From: Streptomyces sp. DvalAA-43
GTDB taxonomy: Bacteria > Actinomycetota > Actinomycetes > Streptomycetales > Streptomycetaceae
Reading direction: 5' to 3'
Assembly (NCBI RefSeq): GCF_900091725.1
Contig: NZ_FMBW01000064.1
Location: forward strand, 202,093-266,092
DNA: 64,000 nucleotides
The translations under genes were made by a program, and so were the position numbers. Shown here piece by piece: positions 19,692 through 28,635 of the stretch. Position 1 is the first letter of the stretch. The number at the start of each line of letters is the position of its first letter. Below the pieces are notes generated by a model. The model searched no databases and was not told where the DNA came from. It saw only the letters and a program-made list of their open reading frames with translations.

Positions 19692-20372
19692 TCAGGCGCT
19701 CTCGAAGACGCAGTCGCCGCACAGGCCGCCGCCCGGTGTGCGGTAGTACAGACAGCAGCTGCGGCGGCGGAACGCCGCGTCGTGCGGGGCGCCGGTGTTC
19801 CGCAGGTCCGGGTGGTCGAAGAGTTCGGCCGCCAGTGCGCGGGCCCGCGCGGCCACGTCGGGGCGGCGGTGGGTACGCGCCCAGGCGACGAGCCGGCGCA
19901 GGGCTCCGGCCAGCGCGGAACCGGCGTTGCCCCACAGCAGCCGGTCGGACAGGGGGCCGTCCCGGTGGATCGCCTCGGCAAGGGGCACCAGGTGGCCGTA
20001 CTGGACGGCCTCCCGGATCCGGCAGGCGGTGCCGGGCAGCGACTCGACCCCGTCCAGCCATAGATCGTCGGGGGCCGGCTGCCCCGGGTCCCAGTAAAGG
20101 GCGCCGGGCGGGAGCGCGGGGAAGTGTCCGGTCAGGGCCGCCGGGCCGAGCGCCACCGACCAGAGCCGGGAGGCCAGCCCCAGGTGTGCGACGGAGGCGG
20201 CCACTCTGCGCTCGGAGGTGCCCAGCCGGGCGGCGACCGTGTCGATGCGGGCCGTGAGCGGAGCCGACTCCCCCGTGTACAGCCGGGCCAGCGGACGGTG
20301 TGCGCCGTCGGGCGGCGCGGTGGTCCGCAGCGCGAAGAATCCGCCCACCGAGGCCGCCGCGGACCCGTCCAT
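19692..20372 (-). CDS. FhuF-like [2Fe-2S] ferric-siderophore reductase family protein
   Basis: 226 residues. The hallmark is at the extreme C-terminus: two adjacent cysteines in SCCLYYRTPGGGLCGDC, the CC-x10-C-x2-C arrangement that binds a [2Fe-2S] cluster in FhuF, a cytoplasmic reductase that frees iron from hydroxamate siderophores. The rest is helical with little conservation, as is normal. AAGGAG precedes ATG 20372 by eight bases, so an upstream in-frame start is not used. No siderophore transport gene is adjacent, and no obvious iron box was found upstream. Confidence 0.85.
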   Translation of the reverse strand: MDGSAAASVGGFFALRTTAPPDGAHRPLARLYTGESAPLTARIDTVAARLGTSERRVAASVAHLGLASRLWSVALGPAALTGHFPALPPGALYWDPGQPAPDDLWLDGVESLPGTACRIREAVQYGHLVPLAEAIHRDGPLSDRLLWGNAGSALAGALRRLVAWARTHRRPDVAARARALAAELFDHPDLRNTGAPHDAAFRRRSCCLYYRTPGGGLCGDCVFESA

Positions 20373-20494
20373 CGCATGTGCTCCTTCCCGGCGTTCCGGC
20401 CGCCGGACCCGGCTGCGGGAACGCCCCGGCGCGCCCCGTCCGTCGTTCACCGTAACCCCGCGCGGCGAGGGACCCCGCGTCCTCCGGAGGGAGG

Positions 20495-20536
20495 ACTACC
20501 CACCGTAGGAGGACACTGGGACTACGGCCGTACTAC
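20495..20536. promoter_or_regulatory. repeated ACTAC motifs in divergent promoter region
   Basis: The divergent space between the FhuF-like and EamA-like genes holds ACTAC at 20495, 20521 and 20532 plus GTAG at 20504. TAC/GTA half-sites of this sort are bound by NarL/LuxR-type response regulators; assignment here is a guess. Confidence 0.3.
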
Positions 20537-20600
20537 CAAAGCAGTACGCCCGATCGCCGTCTCAAGGACGACGACGCGGCCGCGTCGAAGGGACATCGTG

Positions 20601-21788
20601 GTGTACATGAGTTCCCTTGCGCTTTCCGTGCTGCTGTCACTGGTCTCCGCGGTCGCGTACGCGGCCGGGGCGATCGTCCAGGAGCGCGTGGCGACCACCG
20701 GCGACGGCAGCTCGCTCGCACCGCTGCGCAACCGCGTCTGGTGGGCGGCCGTGGCGCTGAACGGCGGGGGCGCGGTGCTCCATGTGGTGGCGTTGGCCTA
20801 CGGCCCGCTCAGTCTCGTCCAGCCGCTCGGCGCGCTGACCATCGTCTTCGCCCTGCCGATGGCGGCGCTCTTCGTGCGCCGCCGGGCCGGGGCCACCGCC
20901 TGGCGGGGCGCGATCATGGCGACCGTCGGTCTGGCGGGGCTGCTGGCGCTCACGGGGAACGCCGAGTCGCACTCCCTGAACGGCTCGGATCAGCTGATGG
21001 TCGCCGGGGTGACGCTCGGTGCGATCGCGCTGCTCGCCCTGGTCTCCACGGGCGTGCGGCGGCCGGTGGTACGGAGCGTGGTCCTGGCCGGGGCGGCGGG
21101 CATCGCGTTCGGCATCGCCTCGGTGTTCGTGAAGACGGTGGCGGTGGGGTGGGCCTCCGGCGCGGTGACGGCGCAGCTCCCGGCGCTGCTGGCCATCGCC
21201 GGTTTCGCGGCCGCCGGGCTGCTGCTCTCCCAGGCCGCGTACCGGGGTGCCGGGCTGACGGCGCCGCTGGCGACGGTGACCGTGGTGAACCCGGTGATAG
21301 CCGCGATCGTCGGCATCACGATGTTCGGGGAGCAGTTCCGGCACGGCACGGCCGGGACCGTGCTCGCGTCGGCCTGCGCCGTGGTCGCCGCGGGCGGCCT
21401 GATCCTGCTCACGTCGGAGCGGCTGGGCGCGGAGCAGCGCGCCGCGCGGGCGGCGGGCACCGCACTCCCGGCCGCCCCGGCGGTCGGGGCGGCCGCGGAG
21501 GAGGCTCCGGCGGTCGGGACAAAGGCTCCGGGCGAGGACGCCGGGGCCGGTGCCGAGGTGTTTGCGGAGCCGGTGGCGGACCCGGTCCCGGAGGCGTCCG
21601 CCACGGCGCGTGCACTGCCCGTGCGGATGCCGCTGGACCATCTGGGCCGGGTGGCGTTCGGGCCGGGGCCGTCGTCGTACGACTCCGCGGAGCGGCGGGG
21701 CCGCCCGGCCGCGGGGCCTGCCGCTTCCGAGGACGCGGACGGGCCCCCGGGGGGCGTTCAGACGCTGACGCCGCCCGCTCTGAGGTAG
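20601..21788 (+). CDS. EamA/DMT-superfamily membrane transporter with long acidic C-tail
   Basis: About 395 residues. Roughly nine to ten hydrophobic helices span residues 1-290 (LVSAVAYAAGAIVQERV at the N-terminus, VLASACAVVAAGGLILL at the end), with the drug/metabolite-exporter pattern of PLSLVQPLGALTIVFALP and PLATVTVVNPVIAAIVGITMFGE. The remaining ~100 residues are Ala/Pro/Glu-rich and probably cytoplasmic and disordered. Start choice is uncertain: GTG at 20598 or 20601, or ATG at 20607; the AAGGGA element favours 20601. The substrate is unknown. The 3' end overlaps the convergent wall-hydrolase gene by 31 bases. Confidence 0.85.
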   Translation: MYMSSLALSVLLSLVSAVAYAAGAIVQERVATTGDGSSLAPLRNRVWWAAVALNGGGAVLHVVALAYGPLSLVQPLGALTIVFALPMAALFVRRRAGATAWRGAIMATVGLAGLLALTGNAESHSLNGSDQLMVAGVTLGAIALLALVSTGVRRPVVRSVVLAGAAGIAFGIASVFVKTVAVGWASGAVTAQLPALLAIAGFAAAGLLLSQAAYRGAGLTAPLATVTVVNPVIAAIVGITMFGEQFRHGTAGTVLASACAVVAAGGLILLTSERLGAEQRAARAAGTALPAAPAVGAAAEEAPAVGTKAPGEDAGAGAEVFAEPVADPVPEASATARALPVRMPLDHLGRVAFGPGPSSYDSAERRGRPAAGPAASEDADGPPGGVQTLTPPALR

Positions 21789-23089
21789 GCCAACGGGTCG
21801 ATGTCCGACCCGTAGCCGGGGCCGGTGCGGATCTCGAAGTGCAGATGCGGGCCCGTGACGTTCCCGGTGGAGCCGGAGCGGGCGATCCGCTGGCCGGCCG
21901 AGACGTGCCGGCCCTCACGCACGTGCAGCGCGGACAGGTGCGCGTACTGGCTGTACTTGCCGTCGCCGTGCCGGATGACGACCTGGTAGCCGTACGCCCC
22001 GCCCCAGCCCGCCGAGACCACCGTGCCGGAGGCCACCGCCCTGATCGATGTGCCGGTCGGGACGGGGAAGTCGACCCCGGTGTGGTAGCCGCTGGCCCAG
22101 GAGCCGGCCTGGCGGTACGAGGTGCCGATACCGGCCGCCACGGGGGCGACGAGACCGGCGCGCTGCTCCGTGTGCTCCTTCGGCCGGTGGCTCTCGGTCT
22201 TCTTCGGATGCGGCTTCGGCTTGGCCTTCTGCTTCGCGGTGTCGTGCTGCGGTTTCGCCTCCTGGTGCTGTGCGGCGGCCGGTCGCTGCTCCGGTACGGC
22301 GGCCTTCCGGGGCTTCGGCCCGGCCTTCGGCTTCGCCTGCGCGGACGTGCCCGACCGGGCCGTGTCCAGGCTCAGGCGCTGCCCGGGAAGGATGAGGTCG
22401 GGGTCGTCCCCGACGACCTCGCGGTTCTGCGCGTAGAGGTGCTCCCAACCGCCCCGGAGGCGCTCGCTCGCCGCGATCGCGGAGAGCGAGTCGCCGCGCG
22501 CCACGGTGTACGACTCGCGCTTGCCGGGCACGGTGGTCGGCGTGGCGGGGGCGGTGGTCCGCTTCGTCGTCGGCTTCCCGGTAGCGGACTTCCCCGAGGC
22601 GGACGTGCCGGAAGCGGTCTTCTCCGGAGCGGTCGTGCCGGAAGCGGACTTGCCCGGGGTCCGCACCTGACCGGTCCGCTGCGACTGCGGGCTGATGTCG
22701 GCGCTCTGCCCGCCGCGGGCCAGCCCCGCCTTTGTCGAGCAGCCCGGCCAGGCGCCCGGTCCCTGTGCGTCGAGCACCTTCTCGGCGATGGCGATCTGCT
22801 GGTCCTTGGTGGCCAGATCGGCGCGCGGGGCGTAGAGCGTGCCTCCGTAGGCGGCCCAGGTCGACCGGGTGAACTGCAGGCCGCCGAAGTAGCCGTTGCC
22901 GTTGTTGATGTGCCAGTTGCCGGTGGACTCGCAGGCGGCGACCTTCTCCCAGACGTCCGCCGACGCGGCACCCGCCGAGGCCGCCGCGATGAGCGGGAGC
23001 GCGAGGCCCGCACCGCCTGCGGTGACCGTGAGCGAGGCACGGTTGATCCGGCTGGGCTGATATCTGCGGTGCCGTCCGTTCGCGGCCAT
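21758..23089 (-). CDS. secreted cell-wall hydrolase: Rpf-like transglycosylase, LysM, M23 peptidase
   Basis: 443 residues. A signal region runs to about residue 44. An Rpf-type transglycosylase domain (about 45-118) has VWEKVAACESTGNWHINNGNGYFGGLQF with the catalytic glutamate in ACEST. A Ser/Thr/Lys-rich linker precedes a LysM domain near 190-235 (YTVARGDSLSAIAA), then a Lys/Pro-rich spacer, and an M23 metallopeptidase domain at about 330-440 with zinc ligands in GYHTGVDF and PHLHFE. It should cleave both glycan strands and peptide cross-links, likely during germination or growth. GGGGGAG stands seven bases before ATG 23089. No c-di-AMP riboswitch was recognised in the leader. Confidence 0.92.
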   Translation of the reverse strand: MAANGRHRRYQPSRINRASLTVTAGGAGLALPLIAAASAGAASADVWEKVAACESTGNWHINNGNGYFGGLQFTRSTWAAYGGTLYAPRADLATKDQQIAIAEKVLDAQGPGAWPGCSTKAGLARGGQSADISPQSQRTGQVRTPGKSASGTTAPEKTASGTSASGKSATGKPTTKRTTAPATPTTVPGKRESYTVARGDSLSAIAASERLRGGWEHLYAQNREVVGDDPDLILPGQRLSLDTARSGTSAQAKPKAGPKPRKAAVPEQRPAAAQHQEAKPQHDTAKQKAKPKPHPKKTESHRPKEHTEQRAGLVAPVAAGIGTSYRQAGSWASGYHTGVDFPVPTGTSIRAVASGTVVSAGWGGAYGYQVVIRHGDGKYSQYAHLSALHVREGRHVSAGQRIARSGSTGNVTGPHLHFEIRTGPGYGSDIDPLAYLRAGGVSV

Positions 23090-23258
23090 GACTTGGCTCC
23101 CCCACTGGCAGTAGGACACGTCGCAAGCGCCCAACTTATGTGCAGGCAAAGGCCGATGACAAGAGAGCGACGGGCCGCCGGGCACGTCCGGCCCAGCAGC
23201 CCCACCACTCGGCCGGGCACATCCGGCCCCACCGCCCCACCGCGCTCGCGTACGGCGG

Positions 23259-23975
23259 TCACGACACGGGCGCGCCCTCGGCGGAGCGGTGCCGGGCCGC
23301 CGCCTCCACGAGAGCGGCCATGACCCGGACGTCCTCGCCCATCTCGGGGTGCCACTGGACCCCGAGCACCAGGCCGTCGTGGCCGGCGAGTTCCACCGCC
23401 TCCACGGTGCCGTCGGGCGCGTGGGCGCTCGCCGTGAGGCCGGATCCCAGACGGTCCACGGCCTGGTGGTGGTAGGTGGGTACCACGGTCGGCTCCGCGA
23501 CGGCCGCCGCGTAGACCGTGCCCGGGACGGGGGTGACGGTGTGCTCGCCGAAGACCCCGGTGCCTCCGGTGTGCCCGTCCAGGTGCTGGTGCAGGGTGCC
23601 ACCGAGAGCGACATTGAGCAGTTGCATGCCCCGGCAGATGCCCAGGAGCGGGACGCGCAGGTCGATCGCCGCCTCGATCAGCGCGAGTTCCCACGCGTCG
23701 CGCGCGCGGGCGGGCGGGCCGGTGCGGGGATCGGGCGACTCGCCGTAGCGGGCCGGTTCGACGTCGGCGCCGCCCGCGATCACCACGCCGTCCAGTGCCG
23801 CCACCGCCTCCCGGGCCGCGTCGGCGGTGTCGTCGGGCGGCAGCATCACCGCCAGGCCGCCGGCCGCCCGTACCAGGCGCGGGTAGGAGGCGGGCAGCAG
23901 GGCGGCGGGCATCTCCCACACGCCCCAGCGGGCCGGTTCCTGATAGGTGCTGATGCCGATGACGGGCCGGGCCAT
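23259..23975 (-). CDS. gamma-glutamyl hydrolase of class I GATase fold (PuuD-like)
   Basis: 238-residue peptidase C26/PuuD-family enzyme that would split gamma-glutamyl amides to glutamate and the free acid. It has VIGISTY at the N-terminus, the nucleophile elbow LLGICRGMQLLNVALGGTLHQ with the catalytic cysteine near residue 114, and the His-Glu pair in GVQWHPEM. GGAGGAGGGG precedes the ATG. It is followed 96 bases upstream on the same strand by an amine/amino-acid permease, and across the promoter region by a glutamine synthetase homologue, ALDH and SDR. This set matches gamma-glutamylated amine catabolism. Confidence 0.9.
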   Translation of the reverse strand: MARPVIGISTYQEPARWGVWEMPAALLPASYPRLVRAAGGLAVMLPPDDTADAAREAVAALDGVVIAGGADVEPARYGESPDPRTGPPARARDAWELALIEAAIDLRVPLLGICRGMQLLNVALGGTLHQHLDGHTGGTGVFGEHTVTPVPGTVYAAAVAEPTVVPTYHHQAVDRLGSGLTASAHAPDGTVEAVELAGHDGLVLGVQWHPEMGEDVRVMAALVEAAARHRSAEGAPVS

Positions 23976-24071
23976 GGAGCCCCTCCTCCGGTTCGTTCAC
24001 TGCTCGGTCGTGGTGCGCGCCCTGCCGCGCACGGGCACGGCGGGGGCCGGTGTACGGACAACTCCCCCAGG

Positions 24072-25553
24072 TCACGTCTGGGTTCGGTCCCGGGACAGTT
24101 CGGCCTCGGCCGCCGCCAGGGCGGCGAACTCCTCCTCCGGGGCGCCCGCGACGAGGCGGTGACGGCTGTAGAGGGCGAAGTAGGCCAGTGCCACCACGTA
24201 CACGCCGAGCGCGATGAACGCCGCGTCCCGGTCCACCAGGAAGGTCGCCACCAGTGCCGAGCATGCCAGGACGAGGGCCACGGACGAGGTGAGCGCGCCG
24301 CCTGGTGTGCGGTAGGGCCGTTCGAGCCCCGGTTCGCGGCGGCGCAGCACGATGTGGGAGAGCGCCATCAGGGCGTAGCTGATGGTGGCGCCGAAGACGG
24401 CGACGTTCAGCATCCGGCCGCCGTTGCCGATCCAGGCGGCCAGTGTGAAGCCGATCGCGCCGGGAATCAGCAGGCCGAGATAGGGGGACTTGCGGCGGTT
24501 GGTCAGCGAGAGGAAGCGCGGCAGATAGCCGGCTCGGGAGAGTGCGAACAGCTGGCGGGACCCGGCGAAGATCAGCGAGAAGAACGAGGCCACCAGGCCC
24601 GCCAGGCCCGCGTAGTTGACGAAGCGGCTCAGGCCGGTGGGACCAACGTCGCCCTCCAGCGCGACCACCAGGGGGTTGCCCGCTTCCTGGATGGCCCTGG
24701 CGCCCTGGGCGCCGGTGGCGGAGAGGAAGGTGAGGACCGCCAGTCCCACCAGCACGGTCAGCGAGATGGCCAGCGCCCTGGGCATCGACCTGACCGGGTC
24801 CTTGGCCTCCTCGGCGGCGAGCGGCACGCCTTCGACGCCCAGGAAGAACCACATGCCGAAGGGGAAGGCGGCCCAGATGCCGAGGAGTCCGAAGGGCAGC
24901 CAGGACGAGGAGCCGAGTGCGCCGGTGTCCACCGGGATGTCGTTGAGACGGTCCGGGTCGAAGTCGGTGAACGCGCCGACGGCGAAGACCAGCAGGGCGA
25001 CCACCGCGACGGCGGTCACGATCAGGCTGAACCGCAGTGCCTCACCGACGCCCCAGAGGTGGATGCCGATGAAGACCGCGAAGCAGGCGAGGTAGACGGG
25101 CCAGCCGGAGGCGAGGCCGAACAGGCCGAGCGATTCGACGTAGTCACCGATGAAGAGCGAGATGGCGGCGGGGGCGAGGATGTACTCGATGAGGATGGCC
25201 GTGCCGGTCAGGAAGCCGCCCCAGGTGCCCAGGGCGCGGCGCGCGAAGCCGTAGCCGCCGCCGGCGGTGGGCAGGATGGCGGAGAGTTCCGCCAGCGAGA
25301 AGACCAGGCAGGCGTACATCAGGCCCATCAGCGCGGTGGCCGCGGCGAGTCCACCGAAACCGCCCTTGGACAGGCCGATGTTCCAGCCGGAGTAGTCGCC
25401 GGACACGACATAGGCGACGCCGAGCCCGGTCAGCAGGAGCCAGCCGGCGCTGCCCCGGCGCAGGGTGCGGCGGTGCAGATACGCGTCCGTGCCGGACCCC
25501 GCGCCGGCCTTGTCGCCGGGTGGGCTGGTGGGGGTGTCGGTTCCCTGGGCCAT
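24072..25553 (-). CDS. APC-family permease, probably for ethanolamine or polyamine
   Basis: 493 residues, about twelve membrane helices, amino acid-polyamine-organocation superfamily. VVSGDYSGWNIGLSKGGFGG near the first helix and FSLAELSAILPTAGGGYGFARRALG are characteristic of the ethanolamine-permease branch of the family. GGAG lies six bases before ATG 25553, ruling out an upstream extension. Located between the gamma-glutamyl hydrolase and the divergent GlnA4-like gene, it is the likely uptake system for the amine those enzymes process. Ethanolamine is favoured over putrescine because of the permease branch and the SDR in place of an amine oxidase. Confidence 0.85.
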   Translation of the reverse strand: MAQGTDTPTSPPGDKAGAGSGTDAYLHRRTLRRGSAGWLLLTGLGVAYVVSGDYSGWNIGLSKGGFGGLAAATALMGLMYACLVFSLAELSAILPTAGGGYGFARRALGTWGGFLTGTAILIEYILAPAAISLFIGDYVESLGLFGLASGWPVYLACFAVFIGIHLWGVGEALRFSLIVTAVAVVALLVFAVGAFTDFDPDRLNDIPVDTGALGSSSWLPFGLLGIWAAFPFGMWFFLGVEGVPLAAEEAKDPVRSMPRALAISLTVLVGLAVLTFLSATGAQGARAIQEAGNPLVVALEGDVGPTGLSRFVNYAGLAGLVASFFSLIFAGSRQLFALSRAGYLPRFLSLTNRRKSPYLGLLIPGAIGFTLAAWIGNGGRMLNVAVFGATISYALMALSHIVLRRREPGLERPYRTPGGALTSSVALVLACSALVATFLVDRDAAFIALGVYVVALAYFALYSRHRLVAGAPEEEFAALAAAEAELSRDRTQT

Positions 25554-25617
25554 GGGGCGCTCCAGATGTGTGTCGACGGCGCTGCGTCGAGGCGGGGGAG
25601 GCGGTGAGGGCCTTATC

Positions 25618-25639
25618 AAAGGTTCACCGGCACACCTTT
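25618..25639. promoter_or_regulatory. inverted repeat in permease/GlnA4-like divergent promoter
   Basis: AAAGGT and ACCTTT arms separated by ten bases, 65 bases before the permease start. A related ACCTTATGAAC sequence lies at 25788-25798, close to the glutamine-synthetase-like start, so one regulator could cover both genes. The regulator is not adjacent. Confidence 0.4.
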
Positions 25640-25823
25640 ATGGAACGCCAGGGGGAAACACAAGAGGCGCGCGTTAAACAGCGGTTACGGATGTGCGCCA
25701 TGCCGGTGACGGGTGCGCCGGGCGCCTCCCCCGAGTCGGCGGACCATCACGGCCGGGCCCTCTTCCCAAGCAATGGTCGGCTGTCATACCTTATGAACCT
25801 CGGTGCACCCAAGGAGGAATCCC

Positions 25824-27188
25824 GTGGCAGACCGCACACCCCCGCTCGCCGTCGAGGAGCTGCGCTCACTCGTCGCGAGCGGGTCCATCGACACCGTCGT
25901 CCTGGCCTTTCCCGATATGCAGGGCCGCCTCCAGGGAAAGCGGTTCGCCGCCGGGTTCTTCCTCGACGAGGTTCTGGAGCACGGCACCGAGGGCTGCAAC
26001 TACCTGCTGGCCGTGGACACCGAGATGAACACCGTCGACGGCTACGCGATGTCCTCCTGGGAGCGGGGGTACGGCGACTTCGCCATGCTCCCGGACGTCG
26101 CCACCCTGCGCCTGCTGCCCTGGCACGAGGGCACCGCGCTGCTCGTCGCGGACCTCGCCTGGAACGACGGCAGCCCGGTCGCCGCCGCACCGCGCCAGGT
26201 CCTGCGCCACCAGCTGGACCGGCTGGCCGGTCTCGGCTACCGGGCCCAGGTGGGCACGGAGCTGGAGTTCATCGTCTTCAAGGACAGCTACGAACAGGCC
26301 TGGGACAGCGGCTACCGCGGGCTGACCCCGGCCAATCAGTACAACATCGACTACTCCATCCTCGGCACCGGCCGCGTGGAACCGCTGCTGCGCCGCGTCC
26401 GCAACGAGATGCAGGCGGCCGGGCTGACCGTGGAGTCCGCCAAGGGCGAGTGCAATCTCGGCCAGCACGAGATCGTCTTCCGCTACGACGAGGCGCTGGT
26501 CACCTGCGACCAGCACGCGATCTACAAGACGGGCGCCAAGGAGATCGCCGCGCAGGAGGGCGTCTCGCTCACCTTCATGGCCAAGTACGACGAGCGCGAG
26601 GGCAACTCCTGTCACATCCACCTCTCGCTGACCGACGGCAACGGTGAGAACGCGATGGCGGGCGACGGCCCGGACGGCATGTCGGAGCTGATGCGGCACT
26701 TCCTCGCCGGACAGCTCGCCGCCCTGCGCGACTTCTCCCTGCTGTACGCGCCGAACATCAACTCCTACAAGCGGTTCCAGCCCGGCTCCTTCGCGCCGAC
26801 CGCCGTCGCCTGGGGGCACGACAACCGCACCTGCTCGCTGCGCGTGGTCGGCCACGGCCGCTCCCGGCGCTTCGAGAACCGGCTGCCCGGCGGCGACGTC
26901 AACCCGTACCTCGCCACCGCCGGGCTGGTCGCCGCGGGACTGTACGGCGTGGAGCACGAGCTGACGCTGCCGGAGGTCTGCACGGGCAACGCCTACACCG
27001 CCGAGTACGAGCAGGTGCCGACCACCCTGCGCGAGGCCGCCGACCTGTGGGAGGCCAGCCCCATCGCCAAGGAGGCGTTCGGCGAGGAGGTCGTCGCGCA
27101 CTATCTGAACATGGCGCGTGTCGAACTCGCCGCCTACGACGCCGCCGTGACCGACTGGGAGCTGCGCCGCTCCTTCGAGCGCCTGTGA
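25824..27188 (+). CDS. glutamine synthetase homologue, probable gamma-glutamylethanolamide/polyamine synthetase (GlnA4-like)
   Basis: 454 residues, GS-I-type ligase that would join glutamate to an amine using ATP. Core motifs are VGTELEFIVF, ESAKGECNLGQHEIVFRY, GNSCHIHLSL and the C-terminal NRTCSLRVVGHGRSRRFENRLPGGDVNPYL, retaining metal- and ATP-binding residues. It lacks the adenylylation-site region of housekeeping GlnA. AAGGAGGA stands before GTG 25824. Established work on Streptomyces coelicolor describes GlnA4 as a gamma-glutamylethanolamide synthetase whose gene has ALDH and other catabolic neighbours; the gene set here matches that layout. Substrate remains an inference. Confidence 0.88.
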   Translation: MADRTPPLAVEELRSLVASGSIDTVVLAFPDMQGRLQGKRFAAGFFLDEVLEHGTEGCNYLLAVDTEMNTVDGYAMSSWERGYGDFAMLPDVATLRLLPWHEGTALLVADLAWNDGSPVAAAPRQVLRHQLDRLAGLGYRAQVGTELEFIVFKDSYEQAWDSGYRGLTPANQYNIDYSILGTGRVEPLLRRVRNEMQAAGLTVESAKGECNLGQHEIVFRYDEALVTCDQHAIYKTGAKEIAAQEGVSLTFMAKYDEREGNSCHIHLSLTDGNGENAMAGDGPDGMSELMRHFLAGQLAALRDFSLLYAPNINSYKRFQPGSFAPTAVAWGHDNRTCSLRVVGHGRSRRFENRLPGGDVNPYLATAGLVAAGLYGVEHELTLPEVCTGNAYTAEYEQVPTTLREAADLWEASPIAKEAFGEEVVAHYLNMARVELAAYDAAVTDWELRRSFERL

Positions 27189-27226
27189 TCTCTCTCCCGT
27201 CCCCCACTCCCGATCGAGGCCCGTAC

Positions 27227-28630
27227 GTGTCCCAACAGCCCGCACCGCACAGCCTGGACGTCCTGAACCCGGCCACCGCCGAGGTCATCGCCACCATCCC
27301 GGCCGCCACCGCCGCCGATGTCGACGCGGCCGTCGCCCGCGCCACCGTCGCCCAGCGCGCCTGGGCCGCCGCGGCCCCGGCCGACCGCGCCCGGCTGCTC
27401 CGCCGGTTCGCCGCCGTCGTCGACGAGCACATCGAGGAACTGGCCCTGCTGGAGGTCCGCGAGGCCGGTCACACCATCGGCAACGCCCGCTGGGAGGCGG
27501 GCAATGTGCGCGACCTCCTCGACTACTGCGCGGGCGGCGTCGAACGCCTGCTGGGCCGGCAGATCCCGGTCGCCGGTGGCATCGACTTCACGATCCTGGA
27601 ACCCCTCGGCGTCGTCGGTGTGATCGCCCCCTGGAACTTCCCGATGCCGATCGCCGCCTGGGGCGCGGCCCCGGCGCTCGCCGCAGGCAACGCGGTTCTG
27701 CTCAAGCCCGCCGAGACCACACCGCTGACCGCGCTGCGCCTGGCGGAACTGGCCCTGGAGGCCGGACTGCCCGGCGGGCTGTTCCAGGTGCTGCCGGGCG
27801 AGGGGCCGGTGGCGGGCGGCGCCCTGGTGGACCATCCCGGTGTGGCCAAGATCGTCTTCACCGGGTCCACCAGGACCGGCAAGCACATCATGACGCGCTG
27901 CGCCGCACGCGTGAAACGCCTCACCCTGGAACTCGGCGGCAAGAGCCCGAACGTGGTCTTCGCCGACGCCGACCTGGAGGCCGCGGCAGCCGCCGCCCCG
28001 ATGTCCTTCCTGGACAACGCCGGCCAGGACTGCTGCGCCCGGACCCGCATCCTGGTCGAGCGCCCGGTCCACGACCGCTTCCTCGAACTGCTGGCGCCGG
28101 CCGTCGCCGCCGTGGTGGTCGGCGACCCGTCGGACGAGAAGACCGGGATGGGCCCGCTGATCTCGGCCGTCCAGCGGGACCGGGTACGGGGCTTCGTGGA
28201 CGGCCTCGGCGAGGGCGGCCTGCCGGACGGCGTACGCACGATCCTCGGTTCGGCGCCCGACGGGCCGGGGTTCTGGTACCCGCCGACCGTCCTCGCCGGG
28301 GTGTCGCCCGAGGCCCCGGTGGCCGTCGACGAGGTCTTCGGCCCGGTCGCCGTGGTACTGCCCTTCGACGACGAGGCGGACGCCGTACGGCTGGCCAACG
28401 CGACGGAGTACGGGCTGGCCGGATCGATCTGGACGCGTGACGTGGGCCGCGCCCTGCGGGTCGGCCAGGGCCTGCGGGCCGGAAACCTCTCGGTCAACTC
28501 GCACTCCAGCGTCCGCTACGCCACCCCCTTCGGCGGCTACCAACAGTCCGGACTGGGCCGTGAGCTCGGTCCCGACGCACTCACCGCGTTCACCGAAACC
28601 AAGAACGTCTTCATCAGCACGGAGGCCTGA
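27227..28630 (+). CDS. aldehyde dehydrogenase of gamma-glutamyl amine pathway
   Basis: 467-residue NAD(P)-dependent aldehyde dehydrogenase. Visible are the oxyanion asparagine in APWNFPMPIAAWG, the general-base glutamate in LELGGKSPN, the catalytic cysteine in NAGQDCCARTRI, and EVFGPVAVVLPF. The GTG at 27227 with GAGG eight bases upstream gives an N-terminus of SQQPAPHSLDVLNPAT, normal for the family. It lies 38 bases after the GlnA4-like gene and five bases before the SDR gene, so the three form one operon. Expected role: oxidation of a gamma-glutamyl aldehyde to the acid. Confidence 0.9.
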   Translation: MSQQPAPHSLDVLNPATAEVIATIPAATAADVDAAVARATVAQRAWAAAAPADRARLLRRFAAVVDEHIEELALLEVREAGHTIGNARWEAGNVRDLLDYCAGGVERLLGRQIPVAGGIDFTILEPLGVVGVIAPWNFPMPIAAWGAAPALAAGNAVLLKPAETTPLTALRLAELALEAGLPGGLFQVLPGEGPVAGGALVDHPGVAKIVFTGSTRTGKHIMTRCAARVKRLTLELGGKSPNVVFADADLEAAAAAAPMSFLDNAGQDCCARTRILVERPVHDRFLELLAPAVAAVVVGDPSDEKTGMGPLISAVQRDRVRGFVDGLGEGGLPDGVRTILGSAPDGPGFWYPPTVLAGVSPEAPVAVDEVFGPVAVVLPFDDEADAVRLANATEYGLAGSIWTRDVGRALRVGQGLRAGNLSVNSHSSVRYATPFGGYQQSGLGRELGPDALTAFTETKNVFISTEA

Positions 28631-28635
28631 GCACC

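Noticed and set aside
20373..20470. Iron box before the FhuF-like gene
   Set aside because: No 19-bp TTAGGTTAGG-type palindrome was found.
23090..23258. c-di-AMP (ydaO-type) riboswitch before the Rpf-M23 gene
   Set aside because: Such switches precede some Streptomyces wall hydrolases, but I could not find the conserved core. Only a repeated GGGCAC-TCCGGCC sequence was seen.
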